This document shows positions 9,758 to 18,276 of a DNA stretch of 64,000 nt, piece after piece. Position numbers and translations under genes: made by a program. The DNA is from Aureimonas frigidaquae (GTDB taxonomy: Bacteria; Pseudomonadota; Alphaproteobacteria; Rhizobiales; Rhizobiaceae). The DNA lies in contig NZ_BBWR01000008.1 in NCBI RefSeq assembly GCF_001463905.1, positions 186,001-250,000 of the forward strand, given 5' to 3'. How positions within the stretch are numbered: the stretch's first letter is position 1; each line of letters begins with the position of its first letter. The notes under the pieces were generated by a model. That model was not told where the DNA came from, searched no databases, and saw only the letters and a program-made list of their open reading frames with translations.

Positions 9758-10309
9758 ATGAAACGTGTTTTTGACATCGCGGCGAGCCTTTTTGGTCTCA
9801 TCTTGAGCGGATGGCTCATCGCCATCCTGGCATTGGCCGTCCGGCTCGACACGCCGGGGCCGGGAATTCTGCGCCAGCCGCGTGTCGGGCGCGGCGAGCG
9901 GGTCTTCACCTGCTACAAGCTGCGCACCATGGTGGCGGGAACCGTCTCGGCCGCATCGCACGAAACGCCGCGTGCGGCCGTGACCCGGCTCGGCGCCTTC
10001 CTGCGCCGCTGGAAGCTGGACGAACTGCCGCAGCTCTGGAACGTCCTGCGCGGCGACATGAGCCTTGTCGGCCCGCGGCCCTGCCTGCCGGTCCAGACGC
10101 AGCTCATCGAGGCGCGGCGCCAGCGCGGCGTCTTTGCCGTCCGCCCGGGAATTACCGGGCCGGCGCAGGTGCAAGGCGTGGACATGTCCGAGCCCGAGCG
10201 CCTGGCGCAAATCGACGGGGCCTATGCCCGCCGCGCCACCTTCCTTGGCGATGTGCAACTCATCCTCGCCACGATGACGGGGCAAGGCCGCGGTGACCGC
10301 GTGCGGTGA
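9758..10309 (+). CDS. Bacterial sugar transferase (polyprenyl-phosphate glycosyl-1-phosphate transferase)
   Basis: A 183-residue monotopic transferase of the PglC/RfbP C-terminal domain type. It moves a sugar-1-phosphate from a nucleotide sugar to undecaprenyl phosphate, starting a polysaccharide repeat unit at the inner membrane. The re-entrant helix is at the N-terminus ([20 protein letters not shown]), followed by the signature [35 protein letters not shown] and [11 protein letters not shown] chose ATG 9758 because it starts the conserved motif; an in-frame start 63 bp upstream adds residues unlike the family. Divergent from the epimerase gene. Confidence 0.92.
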   Translation: MKRVFDIAASLFGLILSGWLIAILALAVRLDTPGPGILRQPRVGRGERVFTCYKLRTMVAGTVSAASHETPRAAVTRLGAFLRRWKLDELPQLWNVLRGDMSLVGPRPCLPVQTQLIEARRQRGVFAVRPGITGPAQVQGVDMSEPERLAQIDGAYARRATFLGDVQLILATMTGQGRGDRVR

Positions 10310-10405
10310 CACCGTGAGGTCGCGCCGCCAAGCGATTCGCGATAGACAGAACGGAAACGACGATGGCACCCGAGCGAGCGGCCATCCGCAGATGAAGGCG
10401 CCTGA

Positions 10406-11734
10406 ATGACACGCATCGACGCAATCGGATTTGCCGCGGAGCTTGCCGCACATGCGCAGCGGCATGGCCCCGTGACCATCGGCCTGGCCGGCGCGGGCCA
10501 GATGGGCACGGACATCGTCGTCCAGGCCGCCCTGATGCCGGGCGTGCGGATCGGCGCCATTGCGGCGAGCCGACCCATCCGCCCGCTCGAAGCCATCGCC
10601 ATGGCCGGGCACAGTGCCGATACCGGGTCGATCGTGACGACGGATGCGGGGATCGACCAGGCGATCGAGGCGGGGCGCATCGCCATCACCGACGATCTGA
10701 CGGCCCTGACGCGCGCCGGCCGGATCGACGTGGTGGTGGATGCGACGGGCAGCCCGGAGATCGGCACGCTCCTGGCGCTGGAATCCATCCGCAACGGCAA
10801 GCATATCGTGATGCTCAACGTGGAGGCCGACATCACCGTCGGCCGGCACCTTGCGGCAGAGGCGCGCAAGGCGGGCGTGGTCTATACGGGTTCGGCGGGC
10901 GACGAGCCGGCCGCCACGCTGGAGCTCATCGCCCTGGCGCAGGCGCTCGGCATGGATATCGTGGCGGCCGGCAAGGGCAAGAACAACGCGCTCGACTTCA
11001 ACGCCGTGCCCGCCGACTTCGAAGAGGAAGCGCGTGCCCGCAACATGAATGCGCGCATTCTGGTGGAGTTCGTGGACGGCTCCAAGACGATGGTCGAGAT
11101 GACGGCCATCGCCAATTGCACGGGCCTTCTGCCCGATGTGCCGGGCATGCACGGCCCCGCCGCGACGCTCGACAACCTGGCGCAGATCCTCTGCACGCGG
11201 GAGGATGGCGGCATCCTGTCGGCCGCCGGGCGCGTGGACTACACGATCGGCAAGGGCGTGGCGCCCGGCGTGTTCTGCGTGGTCAAGCCCCGGCACGAGC
11301 GGGCCATCGAACGCATGGCCGATCTGAAAGTCGGGCCCGGCCCCTGCTTCACGCTGACCCGGCCCTTCCACCTGACCAGCCTGGAGACGCCCCTGTCGGC
11401 CGTGCGGGCCGTCATGTACGGGCGGCCGGACATGGTCCCTCTGGATCGGCCGGTCGCCGAATGCGGTGCGCTCGCCAAGCGCGATCTGGCCGCCGGGCAG
11501 ATCCTGGCGCGCATCGGCATGGAAGACTATCGCGGCTACGCGCTGACCTGGGCCGACGGGCGAGCCCGCCGCGCGCTGCCGCTGGGCCTTGCGGAGCATT
11601 CCCGCGTGACGCGACCCATCCGGGCGGGCGAGCTTCTGACCTATGACAATTGCGCCCCGGACGAGAGCCTCAACGTGACGCGCATCCGCCGCGCGCTCGA
11701 TGCCGCCGATACGGTCTTCCTGCCGGGCGCCTGA
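10406..11734 (+). CDS. SAF-domain NAD(P)-dependent dehydrogenase (homoserine dehydrogenase-like)
   Basis: A 442-residue protein with an N-terminal Rossmann domain (TIGLAGAGQMGTDIVVQA, residues 23-40) related to homoserine dehydrogenase/oxidoreductases, a central catalytic domain containing AGKGKNNALDFNAVPADF, and a C-terminal SAF domain ending in RPIRAGELLTYDNC. This architecture is common in rhizobial carbohydrate-acid loci, but the reaction is unknown to me. It is convergent with the peptide-type ABC genes, only 4 bp apart, and has no obvious partner enzyme. It probably reduces or oxidises a polyol-acid or amino-acid-like substrate. Confidence 0.75.
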   Translation: MTRIDAIGFAAELAAHAQRHGPVTIGLAGAGQMGTDIVVQAALMPGVRIGAIAASRPIRPLEAIAMAGHSADTGSIVTTDAGIDQAIEAGRIAITDDLTALTRAGRIDVVVDATGSPEIGTLLALESIRNGKHIVMLNVEADITVGRHLAAEARKAGVVYTGSAGDEPAATLELIALAQALGMDIVAAGKGKNNALDFNAVPADFEEEARARNMNARILVEFVDGSKTMVEMTAIANCTGLLPDVPGMHGPAATLDNLAQILCTREDGGILSAAGRVDYTIGKGVAPGVFCVVKPRHERAIERMADLKVGPGPCFTLTRPFHLTSLETPLSAVRAVMYGRPDMVPLDRPVAECGALAKRDLAAGQILARIGMEDYRGYALTWADGRARRALPLGLAEHSRVTRPIRAGELLTYDNCAPDESLNVTRIRRALDAADTVFLPGA

Positions 11735-11738
11735 ACCG

Positions 11739-12566
11739 TCAGCCCCTGCGGGTACGGGTACGGGTGCGGGCGCGGCGCGGATCCAGCCGCGCCGCCAGCC
11801 CGTCACCCAAAAGGCCTGCGCCGAGCACGCATATGGCGATGGCCATGCCCGGCGTGAGCGCCAGCCAGGGCGCGCTTTGCAAATAGGTCTGCGAATCGGC
11901 CAGCATGCGCCCCCAGCTCGGCGAGGGCGGGGGCGTCCCGAGCCCGAGATAGCCGAGCCCGGCCTCCGTCAGTATGGCGAGCCCGAACTGGATGGAGGCC
12001 TGGACGGCGATCAGCCCGCCGAGGGCGGGCAGGACATGCGCCCGCAGGATGCGGCCCGGGCCGGCGCCGAGCGCGCGGGCGGCCAGCACATGTTCGCTTG
12101 CCATGATGCGCCGCGCCTCCGCCGCGCTCACCCGGGCAAAGACAGGCGCGGCGAAGAGCCCGATGGCCAGGATGGCGCTCGTCCGGCCGGGCCCCAGCGT
12201 CAGCGCCAGAAGCATGGCCGACAGGACGGGCGGGAAGGCGAAGAGGATCTCCAGCGCCCGCATGGCGAGCGCCGCGCCGGAGCCGCCCCGCACGCCCGAC
12301 CAGATGCCGGCCGCCGAGCCGATGAGCATGGCGATCAGCATGGCCGGCACCGCGATGACGAGCGCGTTGGCGGCGCCGAGCATGACGAGAGACGCCGTAT
12401 CGCGGCCGAGCTGATCGGTTCCGAACACATGCCCCGGCCCGGGGGCCGACAGCCGGTTGGCGATGTCGAGCGCAAGGGGTGCGGTTGCGGGCGTCCAGAC
12501 GAGGGACAGGAGGGCAGCCGCACTAATAAGGCCAAGAAGCACAGCGCCGATGGTCAGCCGGCTCAT
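11739..12566 (-). CDS. ABC transporter permease, DppC-like
   Basis: Inner-membrane permease of the peptide/nickel (family 5) importer class, 275 residues, about six TM helices. The N-terminal hallmark HVFGTDQLGRDTASLVMLGA is at residues 46-65 and the ATPase-contact EAA loop is ARALGAGPGRILRAHVLPAL near 163-182. The C-terminus ends in an unusual RARTRTRTRRG run encoded by a hexameric DNA repeat. Its ATG overlaps the stop of the DppB-like gene (ATGA). No ATPase gene follows; the ATPases must be shared or encoded elsewhere. Confidence 0.88.
   Translation of the reverse strand: MSRLTIGAVLLGLISAAALLSLVWTPATAPLALDIANRLSAPGPGHVFGTDQLGRDTASLVMLGAANALVIAVPAMLIAMLIGSAAGIWSGVRGGSGAALAMRALEILFAFPPVLSAMLLALTLGPGRTSAILAIGLFAAPVFARVSAAEARRIMASEHVLAARALGAGPGRILRAHVLPALGGLIAVQASIQFGLAILTEAGLGYLGLGTPPPSPSWGRMLADSQTYLQSAPWLALTPGMAIAICVLGAGLLGDGLAARLDPRRARTRTRTRRG
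11748..11771. repeat. Hexamer tandem repeat at 3' end of permease gene
   Basis: Four 6-base units (gcgggt, acgggt, acgggt, gcgggc) inside the last codons of the DppC-like gene. In the coding frame they give alternating Arg/Thr. Whole-unit slippage would keep the frame and only lengthen or shorten the tail. Confidence 0.6.
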
Positions 12567-13498
12567 GCGCGCTGCCTCGGATCCAAGGCCAGGATGACGA
12601 GGTCGATCAGCGCATTGACGAGGATGACCAGCACGACGAAAAACAGGACGCAGGCCTGCAGGACGACGATGTCGCGCTGTTGCAGCGCCTGGACGGCGAG
12701 GCGGCCGAGGCCCGGCAGCACGAAGACATTCTCCACCAGGACGGCGCCCGCAACGAGATAGGATAGCTGCAGCCCGATCAAGGCGAGGATCGGCCCGGCT
12801 GCATGGCGCAGGACATGCCGGCGCATGATGGCCGGCTCGCTTAGGCCCTTCGCGCGCGCCGTCCGCACGAAATCGGCGTGCCATGCCACCTTCAGGGCGG
12901 CGCGCGCCTGGCGCAGAAGCACCGCCGCCTGCGGCAGGGCGAGCGCCACGGCCGGAAGGATCAGCGACAGGATCGCCGGCCCGATCGCGGACCACCCTGC
13001 AAAGCCGCCCACCGGCAGGATGCCGCCGAAGGCGAGGATCAGGATGAGCCCGATGAAAAAGTTCGGCAGGGCGATGCCCGTTTGCGCCACCAGCGTGCCA
13101 GCAAGCTCCGCACCGCGGTCCCCGCGGGCGCCCCGCATGGCGAGCGGCAGGGCGAGGCACAGCGCCAGCGCCAGCGCGAGGGCCGCCAGCGGCCCCGTGA
13201 CCGCCAGGCGCTCGAGGATGAGCCGGGACGCCGGAATGCCATAGGTGGCGGAGGTTCCGAGATCCCCCGTGACGGCCTTGCCCGCCCAGGCGGCGTAGCG
13301 CCAGAGCATGGGCTGGTCGAGCCCCAGCTCGGCCCGCAGCGCCGCCAGCGTTTCAGGCGTGGCAGAGGTGCCGAGCATGATGGCGGCCTGGTCGCCCGGC
13401 AGGACGGATGTCAGCGCGAAGACGAGGAAGGACACCGCCAGAAGCGTCAGCGCCAGGCCGATGAGGCGCCGGGCAGCCAGGGCCCAGATGCCGATCAT
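12563..13498 (-). CDS. ABC transporter permease, DppB-like
   Basis: A 311-residue permease of the peptide/nickel importer class. It begins MIGIWALAARRLIGLALTLL, followed by VLPGDQAAIMLG (family motif near residue 35) and LGLDQPMLWRYAAW. The EAA loop is TARAKGLSEPAIMRRHVLRH, and TM helices run to the C-terminus. It overlaps the binding-protein gene upstream and the second permease downstream by four bases each, forming one operon (binding protein, permease, permease). Confidence 0.9.
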   Translation of the reverse strand: MIGIWALAARRLIGLALTLLAVSFLVFALTSVLPGDQAAIMLGTSATPETLAALRAELGLDQPMLWRYAAWAGKAVTGDLGTSATYGIPASRLILERLAVTGPLAALALALALCLALPLAMRGARGDRGAELAGTLVAQTGIALPNFFIGLILILAFGGILPVGGFAGWSAIGPAILSLILPAVALALPQAAVLLRQARAALKVAWHADFVRTARAKGLSEPAIMRRHVLRHAAGPILALIGLQLSYLVAGAVLVENVFVLPGLGRLAVQALQQRDIVVLQACVLFFVVLVILVNALIDLVILALDPRQRA

Positions 13499-14982
13499 TC
13501 CACCCAGCGCACATTTGTCAGGTCGTTGGAGGGGATCGGCTCGTCGTGCCAGAAACCGTCCAGCCCGGCCCGCCAGACCCCGAGCTTGGGCATGACGAAA
13601 AGGAAGAGCGCCGGCACGTCCCCGGCAAGCTTGCGTTGCGCTTCCGCGTAAAAGGCTGCGCGGGCTTGCGGATCGGTGGCAGTTTCGGCCTGTTCGATCA
13701 GGCTGTCGAAATTTGCGTCGGCGTAACCGAAATAATAATTCGGCCGGGCGTAGATATCGATGTCCATGGGCTCGGCATGGGCGACGATGGTCAGGTCGAA
13801 ATCGTGCCGGGTGAAGACCTGGTCAACCCAGGCGGCCGGAAACTCCGTCGGCTCGATCGTCAGGCGCACGCCGATCTCGGCCAGGAAGGCCTGCAGGATC
13901 TCTGCGGAACGGGTGGCATAGGGCATTTGCGGCGTCTTGATCGTGGCCTCGAAGCCGTCGGCAAGACCGGCCTGCGCCAGGAGCGCGCGGGCGCCGGCCG
14001 GATCGTAGGGTATGGTCCCGGTCAGATCGACGAAGCCCGGATCGTTCGGTGTGTAGTGGCTGCCGATGGGCGTGCCGTAGCCGGACCAGGCACCGGCGAC
14101 GAGCGCATGCCGATCCACCGCCATCATGAGCGCGCGCCGCACGCGCGGGTCGTTGAAGGGGGCGCGCCGGGCATTGATGCCCGCGACGACCTTCAGTTCC
14201 GTATTGCCGACGACGGTCGTAAAGCCGGCATCCCCCTCCAGCCTGCCGAAGAGTTCGGGGGCGGCGAATTCCGGAAAGGCATCGACCTGCCCGGACTGGA
14301 GCGCCGCCATCTGCGCCTGCGCATCGTTGATGAAGCGGAAAGTGGCGCTGTCGAGCGCCGGCCGGGACGCCGCATCCCAATAGCCATCGAAGCGCACGAG
14401 CCGCACGCTGTCACCGGCCGTCCATCCGCCGAAGCGGAACGGGCCGGTGCCGACAGGCTGCGTGCGGTTGGTGGCGGCGGAGCCTTCCTCCACCATGACG
14501 GCGGCGGGCCATCCCAGCCAGTAAAGGAGATTGCCGGTCGGGCGCGTCAGGTGCAGTACCAGCGTCGCGGCATCGGGTGTCTCGATACGCTCGATCGTTT
14601 CGAAGAAGCGCTTTTGCGGGTTGGCCGAATCCGCGCCCCGGGCGCGCTCCAGCGCAAAGCGCGCCGTGGCGGAGGAGAAGGCCGCGCCATTGTGGAACGT
14701 CACGCCCTGGCGCAGCGTGAAGCGGTAGGTGAGCCCGTCGGGAGAGATGGTCCAGTCGCTCGCCAGTTGCGGCCGCACGGACCCATCCTCAGCAATGCGC
14801 ACGAGCCCCTGGAAGAGATTTTGCCAGACGACCTGTCCGATCGAAACCGGCGCTGCCACGGTCGGATCGAGCCCGGCCGGCTCGATGCTCATTCCGATCA
14901 CGACATCGCTGCGCGGTGCTGCGTGAGCATTCCCCAGGAACGCCGCCAGCGCGAATGCCAGAATGGCCGTCAGCCGCCGCAT
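13495..14982 (-). CDS. Periplasmic peptide/nickel-type ABC substrate-binding protein (SBP family 5)
   Basis: A 495-residue family-5 binding protein with a signal peptide (MRRLTAILAFALAAFLGNAHA, cleavage after AHA). The family signature lies in LASDWTISPDGLTYRFTLRQ and GVTFHNGAAFSS, followed by the usual C-terminal domain ending in VPALFLFVMPKLGVWRAG. Ligands of the class include di/oligopeptides, opines, nickel chelates and glutathione; no specific ligand can be read. First gene of a three-gene uptake operon lacking ATPases. Confidence 0.9.
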   Translation of the reverse strand: MRRLTAILAFALAAFLGNAHAAPRSDVVIGMSIEPAGLDPTVAAPVSIGQVVWQNLFQGLVRIAEDGSVRPQLASDWTISPDGLTYRFTLRQGVTFHNGAAFSSATARFALERARGADSANPQKRFFETIERIETPDAATLVLHLTRPTGNLLYWLGWPAAVMVEEGSAATNRTQPVGTGPFRFGGWTAGDSVRLVRFDGYWDAASRPALDSATFRFINDAQAQMAALQSGQVDAFPEFAAPELFGRLEGDAGFTTVVGNTELKVVAGINARRAPFNDPRVRRALMMAVDRHALVAGAWSGYGTPIGSHYTPNDPGFVDLTGTIPYDPAGARALLAQAGLADGFEATIKTPQMPYATRSAEILQAFLAEIGVRLTIEPTEFPAAWVDQVFTRHDFDLTIVAHAEPMDIDIYARPNYYFGYADANFDSLIEQAETATDPQARAAFYAEAQRKLAGDVPALFLFVMPKLGVWRAGLDGFWHDEPIPSNDLTNVRWVE

Positions 14983-15108
14983 CGAAACCCCACATTCGTC
15001 ATGTCACCTGATCGGTGCATCCACCACAAACGCTGCCGCTTGTCCAATCCACCGGCGCTGCAAGGGCACGGCTTGACCTCATATGCCGCGCCGCAATAGT
15101 GGAGCGGC

Positions 15109-16182
15109 ATGGACAAGTTAAGTGATGGGTCCCCTCTGCGCGCGACCACCGGCATCGCCATCGGCGATGGCGCAGGCTTTCTACGCCATCTGGCCAGAGC
15201 CTATCCGGACGGGTTCGACCGCGCGGCGGGACGCATGATCATGGGACTGGCGAGTGCTGAGTTCCACTTGGAGCGCGGGCGGGTGTCCGTCACGGTGACG
15301 TCGGCGGATGCGGGCGATCTTGGCATTCTGAAAGGTCTGATTGCCTATCAGGCCCAGAACTGGCCCGGGACGGACCGGGCCTCCGTCGTCTGGACGGGCG
15401 ATGGCGCGGGTTCGCCCGTCCTGCCGCATTTGCGGCCGATGGTGCTGGCGGGGCGCGAGTGGGTTGCACCGCGCCTTTGCCGCATCTGGCTGGAGGGGAG
15501 CGACCTGACGCGCTTCAGCCGCGGCGGATGGCATGTCCGCCTGCTCCTGCCGCCGCAGGGAAGGGCGCCCATCTGGCCGCATGCGGGGCCGGGGGCCCTG
15601 CCGGTCTGGCCGGAGGGGCCCGACCGCCTGGACCTGCGGACCTATACGCTGCGCCATGTCCAGCCGGAAAAGGGGCGCGTGGCGATCGATGTGGTCATGC
15701 ACGAGCCGGCCGGGCGCATGATGCGCTGGGCGGCGACAAGCGAATTTGGCGCGCCGATCGGCATGATGGGCCCGGGCGGGGGCGAGGTGCCGCCGGCCGA
15801 CTGGGTCATTCTGGCGGGCGACGAAACGGCGTTGCCGGCCATCGCCCGCGCACTGGAGACCCTGCCGGCCGCCACGCAGGGCCATGCGCTGATCGAGGTG
15901 GAGGACGAAGCCGACGAAATCGCCCTGCCGGGACCGGCCGGCATAAGGGTGCGTTGGCTGTATCGCCGGGGCGTTCCGGCGGGCCTTTGCACGCGCCTGT
16001 GCGAGGCGGTGGCCGCACTCAACGGCCCGCCGGCGGGCGCCAGCGTCTTTGCCTTCAGCGGCACGGAATTTACGGCCTATACGGCGCTGCGGGCCGAGTT
16101 TCGCAAGCGGCGCGGGCTCAAGCGCCAGCAGCATCTGGCCATGGCCTATTGGCGGCGCGGGCAGATGGAAGGTGGCGCCTGA
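15109..16182 (+). CDS. Siderophore-interacting protein (FAD-binding ferric-siderophore reductase), DUF2218 fusion
   Basis: Cytoplasmic flavoprotein that reduces ferric siderophores to release iron (ViuB/SIP family). Two parts are visible. The first 100 residues resemble the DUF2218 domain often fused to SIPs in alphaproteobacteria (AYPDGFDRAAGRMIMGLASA). The rest is the SIP domain, with the FAD-binding RTYTLRHV near residue 182 and the NAD(P)-site GDETALPAIARALE near 241. The 357-residue length fits the fusion. No siderophore receptor or transporter is adjacent; divergent from the family-5 binding protein. Fur-type control is likely but no Fur box was identified with confidence. Confidence 0.85.
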   Translation: MDKLSDGSPLRATTGIAIGDGAGFLRHLARAYPDGFDRAAGRMIMGLASAEFHLERGRVSVTVTSADAGDLGILKGLIAYQAQNWPGTDRASVVWTGDGAGSPVLPHLRPMVLAGREWVAPRLCRIWLEGSDLTRFSRGGWHVRLLLPPQGRAPIWPHAGPGALPVWPEGPDRLDLRTYTLRHVQPEKGRVAIDVVMHEPAGRMMRWAATSEFGAPIGMMGPGGGEVPPADWVILAGDETALPAIARALETLPAATQGHALIEVEDEADEIALPGPAGIRVRWLYRRGVPAGLCTRLCEAVAALNGPPAGASVFAFSGTEFTAYTALRAEFRKRRGLKRQQHLAMAYWRRGQMEGGA

Positions 16183-16186
16183 TCGA

Positions 16187-16225
16187 AGGCCGCCCCGCTC
16201 AGGCCGCCCCGCTCAGGCCGCCCCG
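16187..16225. repeat. 14-bp tandem repeat overlapping the end of the DUF779 gene
   Basis: Unit AGGCCGCCCCGCTC in two exact copies (16187-16200 and 16201-16214) plus 11 bases of a third. The third copy and one base of the second lie inside the DUF779 gene (its last codons and stop, minus strand); the rest lie in the gap before the SIP gene end. It looks like a local slippage duplication that copied the stop-codon region. Confidence 0.75.
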
Positions 16226-16554
16226 GGCACGGCGCAAAGGGTCGAGCGCGTCAGGAAGCGCCGTTCGCGCCCATTGTCGAGCGAAAACATGCCGCCCCGC
16301 CCGGGCACGACGTCGATGGTCAGGTCCGTATGCTTCCAGGCCTCGAATTGCGATGCACTGATATAGAAGGGCGCGCCGCCGATCTCTCCTAGCTGGACAT
16401 CATGATCCCCGACGATGAAGTCGCCCTGCGGGTAGCACATGGGGGAGGAGCCGTCGCAGCAGCCACCGGACTGGTGGAAGAGGACGGGGCCATGATCCGC
16501 CATGATCTCCTGAAGAAGCGCCAGCGCGTCTGGCGTTGCGGTGACCTTGTTCAT
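16213..16554 (-). CDS. DUF779 domain protein
   Basis: A 113-residue protein of the DUF779 family, usually encoded beside acetaldehyde/aldehyde dehydrogenases as here (62 bp downstream of the ALDH gene). The conserved HQSGGCCDGSSPMCYP segment is at residues 27-42, with three Cys that could bind metal or take part in redox chemistry. The later motif SQFEAWKHTDLTIDVVPGRG is also typical. Biochemical role unknown; a helper of the aldehyde dehydrogenase is inferred from context only. Confidence 0.85.
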   Translation of the reverse strand: MNKVTATPDALALLQEIMADHGPVLFHQSGGCCDGSSPMCYPQGDFIVGDHDVQLGEIGGAPFYISASQFEAWKHTDLTIDVVPGRGGMFSLDNGRERRFLTRSTLCAVPGAA

Positions 16555-16616
16555 GGAGTGCCTTCCTTCAAAAGGGAGCGGCCCAGCAGGCTGCGTACCT
16601 GCCGGGCCGCCTGTTA

Positions 16617-18134
16617 TCAGAAGAATCCGAGTTTCTTCGGGCTGTAGCTGACCAGAAGGTTCTTGGTCTGCTGGTAGTGATCGAGCATCATCTTGTGGTT
16701 TTCACGGCCGATGCCCGACTGCTTGTAGCCACCGAAGGCCGCATGAGCCGGATAGGCGTGGTAGCAGTTCGTCCAGACGCGGCCGGCCTGGATGGCGCGT
16801 CCGAAGCGGTAGGCGCGGTTGCCGTCGCGGCTCCATACGCCGGCGCCCAGGCCGTAGAGCGTGTCGTTGGCGATGGACAGCGCCTCGTCCTCGTCCTTGA
16901 AGGTGGTGACCGATACGACGGGGCCGAAGATCTCCTCCTGAAAGATCCGCATCTTGTTGTGACCCTTGAAGACGGTCGGCTTCACATAGTAGCCGGCCGA
17001 CAGATCGCCCGCCAGCTCGGCGCGGCCGCCGCCCGTCAAGACCTGAGCCCCTTCCTGGCGGCCGATGTCGAGGTAGGACAGGATCTTTTCGAGCTGTTCG
17101 CTGGATGCCTGCGCGCCGATCATGGTTGCAGGATCGAGCGGGTCACCCTGCACGATCGCCTCGACGCGCTTGATGGCGCGCTCCATGAACTGGTCATAGA
17201 TGGATTCGTGGATCAAGGCGCGGCTGGGGCAGGTGCAGACCTCGCCCTGGTTCAGGGCGAACATGACGAAGCCTTCGATCGCCTTGTCGAAGAAATCGTC
17301 GTCTTCGGCCGTCACGTCCTTGTGGAAGATGTTGGGCGACTTGCCGCCGAGCTCGAGCGTGACGGGGATCAAATTCTGGCTGGCATATTGCATGATCAGC
17401 CGGCCGGTCGTCGTTTCGCCCGTGAAGGCGATCTTGGCGATGCGCGGCGAAGAGGCGAGCGGCTTGCCGGCTTCCAGGCCGAAGCCGTTGACGATGTTGA
17501 GGACGCCTGGCGGTAGAAGATCGGCGACCGTCTCGATCCACAGCATGATCGAGGCCGGGGTCTGTTCGGCCGGCTTCAACACGACGCAATTGCCGGCGGC
17601 GAGCGCGGGGGCGAGCTTCCAGCAGGCCATGAGCAGCGGGAAGTTCCAGGGGATGATCTGCCCAACCACGCCGAGCGGCTCGTGGAAATGGTAGGCCACC
17701 GTGTCGTGATCGATCTCGGACAGCCCGCCTTCCTGCGCGCGGATGGCGCCGGCAAAGTAGCGGAAGTGATCGATGGCGAGCGGAAGGTCGGCTGCGGTCG
17801 TCTCGCGGATCGGCTTGCCGTTGTCCCAGGTTTCGGCGCGGGCCAGGAGTTCGAGCTTCTCCTCCATACGGTCGGCGATGCGGTTCAGGAGCAAAGCGCG
17901 CTCGGCCGGGCTGGTGCGGCCCCAGGCATCCTTGGCGGCATGGGCGGCATCGAGCGCGGCTTCCACGTCGGCCGCATTGGAGCGCGCCACCCGGCAGAGG
18001 ACCTGCCCGTTGATCGGCGAGGTGTTGTCGAAATACTGGCCCGATTTCGGCTCGACGAACTTGCCGCCGATGAAGTTGCCGTAGGACTCGGCGTAAGGGG
18101 ATTTGTGGGTGCGGTAGAATTCGATCTTGTTCAT
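16617..18134 (-). CDS. NAD+-dependent aldehyde dehydrogenase (acetaldehyde-type)
   Basis: A 505-residue ALDH that oxidises aliphatic aldehydes (acetaldehyde group) to acids with NAD+. Key parts are [20 protein letters not shown] (cofactor binding), the general base in [11 protein letters not shown], and the catalytic Cys in [17 protein letters not shown]. The Cys follows Glu-Val, as in ExaC/AldA-type enzymes of ethanol metabolism. The start has a strong Shine-Dalgarno, GGGAGGA, a few bases upstream. It is flanked by DUF779 and a GAF-Fis regulator, the classic aldehyde-responsive arrangement. Confidence 0.93.
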   Translation of the reverse strand: MNKIEFYRTHKSPYAESYGNFIGGKFVEPKSGQYFDNTSPINGQVLCRVARSNAADVEAALDAAHAAKDAWGRTSPAERALLLNRIADRMEEKLELLARAETWDNGKPIRETTAADLPLAIDHFRYFAGAIRAQEGGLSEIDHDTVAYHFHEPLGVVGQIIPWNFPLLMACWKLAPALAAGNCVVLKPAEQTPASIMLWIETVADLLPPGVLNIVNGFGLEAGKPLASSPRIAKIAFTGETTTGRLIMQYASQNLIPVTLELGGKSPNIFHKDVTAEDDDFFDKAIEGFVMFALNQGEVCTCPSRALIHESIYDQFMERAIKRVEAIVQGDPLDPATMIGAQASSEQLEKILSYLDIGRQEGAQVLTGGGRAELAGDLSAGYYVKPTVFKGHNKMRIFQEEIFGPVVSVTTFKDEDEALSIANDTLYGLGAGVWSRDGNRAYRFGRAIQAGRVWTNCYHAYPAHAAFGGYKQSGIGRENHKMMLDHYQQTKNLLVSYSPKKLGFF

Positions 18135-18237
18135 GTTCTTCCTCCCGAAGACTGCCTGCCGTCAGGCGGCAAGGCACCGAATGTGGCCGTCCAATGCGGC
18201 CCTGTCATGCCGGGTCCGGCAAAGCTGCGGTGCACAC

Positions 18238-18255
18238 TGTCGCAAAGCTGCGACA
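18238..18255. promoter_or_regulatory. Inverted repeat between ALDH and its regulator
   Basis: TGTCGCA-AAGC-TGCGACA: perfect 7-bp arms around 4 bases, about 105 bp upstream of the ALDH start and inside the 142-bp gap to the regulator gene. TGTC...GACA ends recall binding sites of AcoR-type Fis-domain regulators. A likely operator for the adjacent regulator; inference only. Confidence 0.55.
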
Positions 18256-18276
18256 GCTTCGCCCGCAAAGGCGGCG

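Noticed and set aside
18135-18200. Possible sigma-54 (-24/-12) promoter before the aldehyde dehydrogenase gene
   Set aside because: No TGGC-N8-TTGC-like pair with correct GG-N10-GC spacing was found, and the regulator lacks an AAA+ domain.
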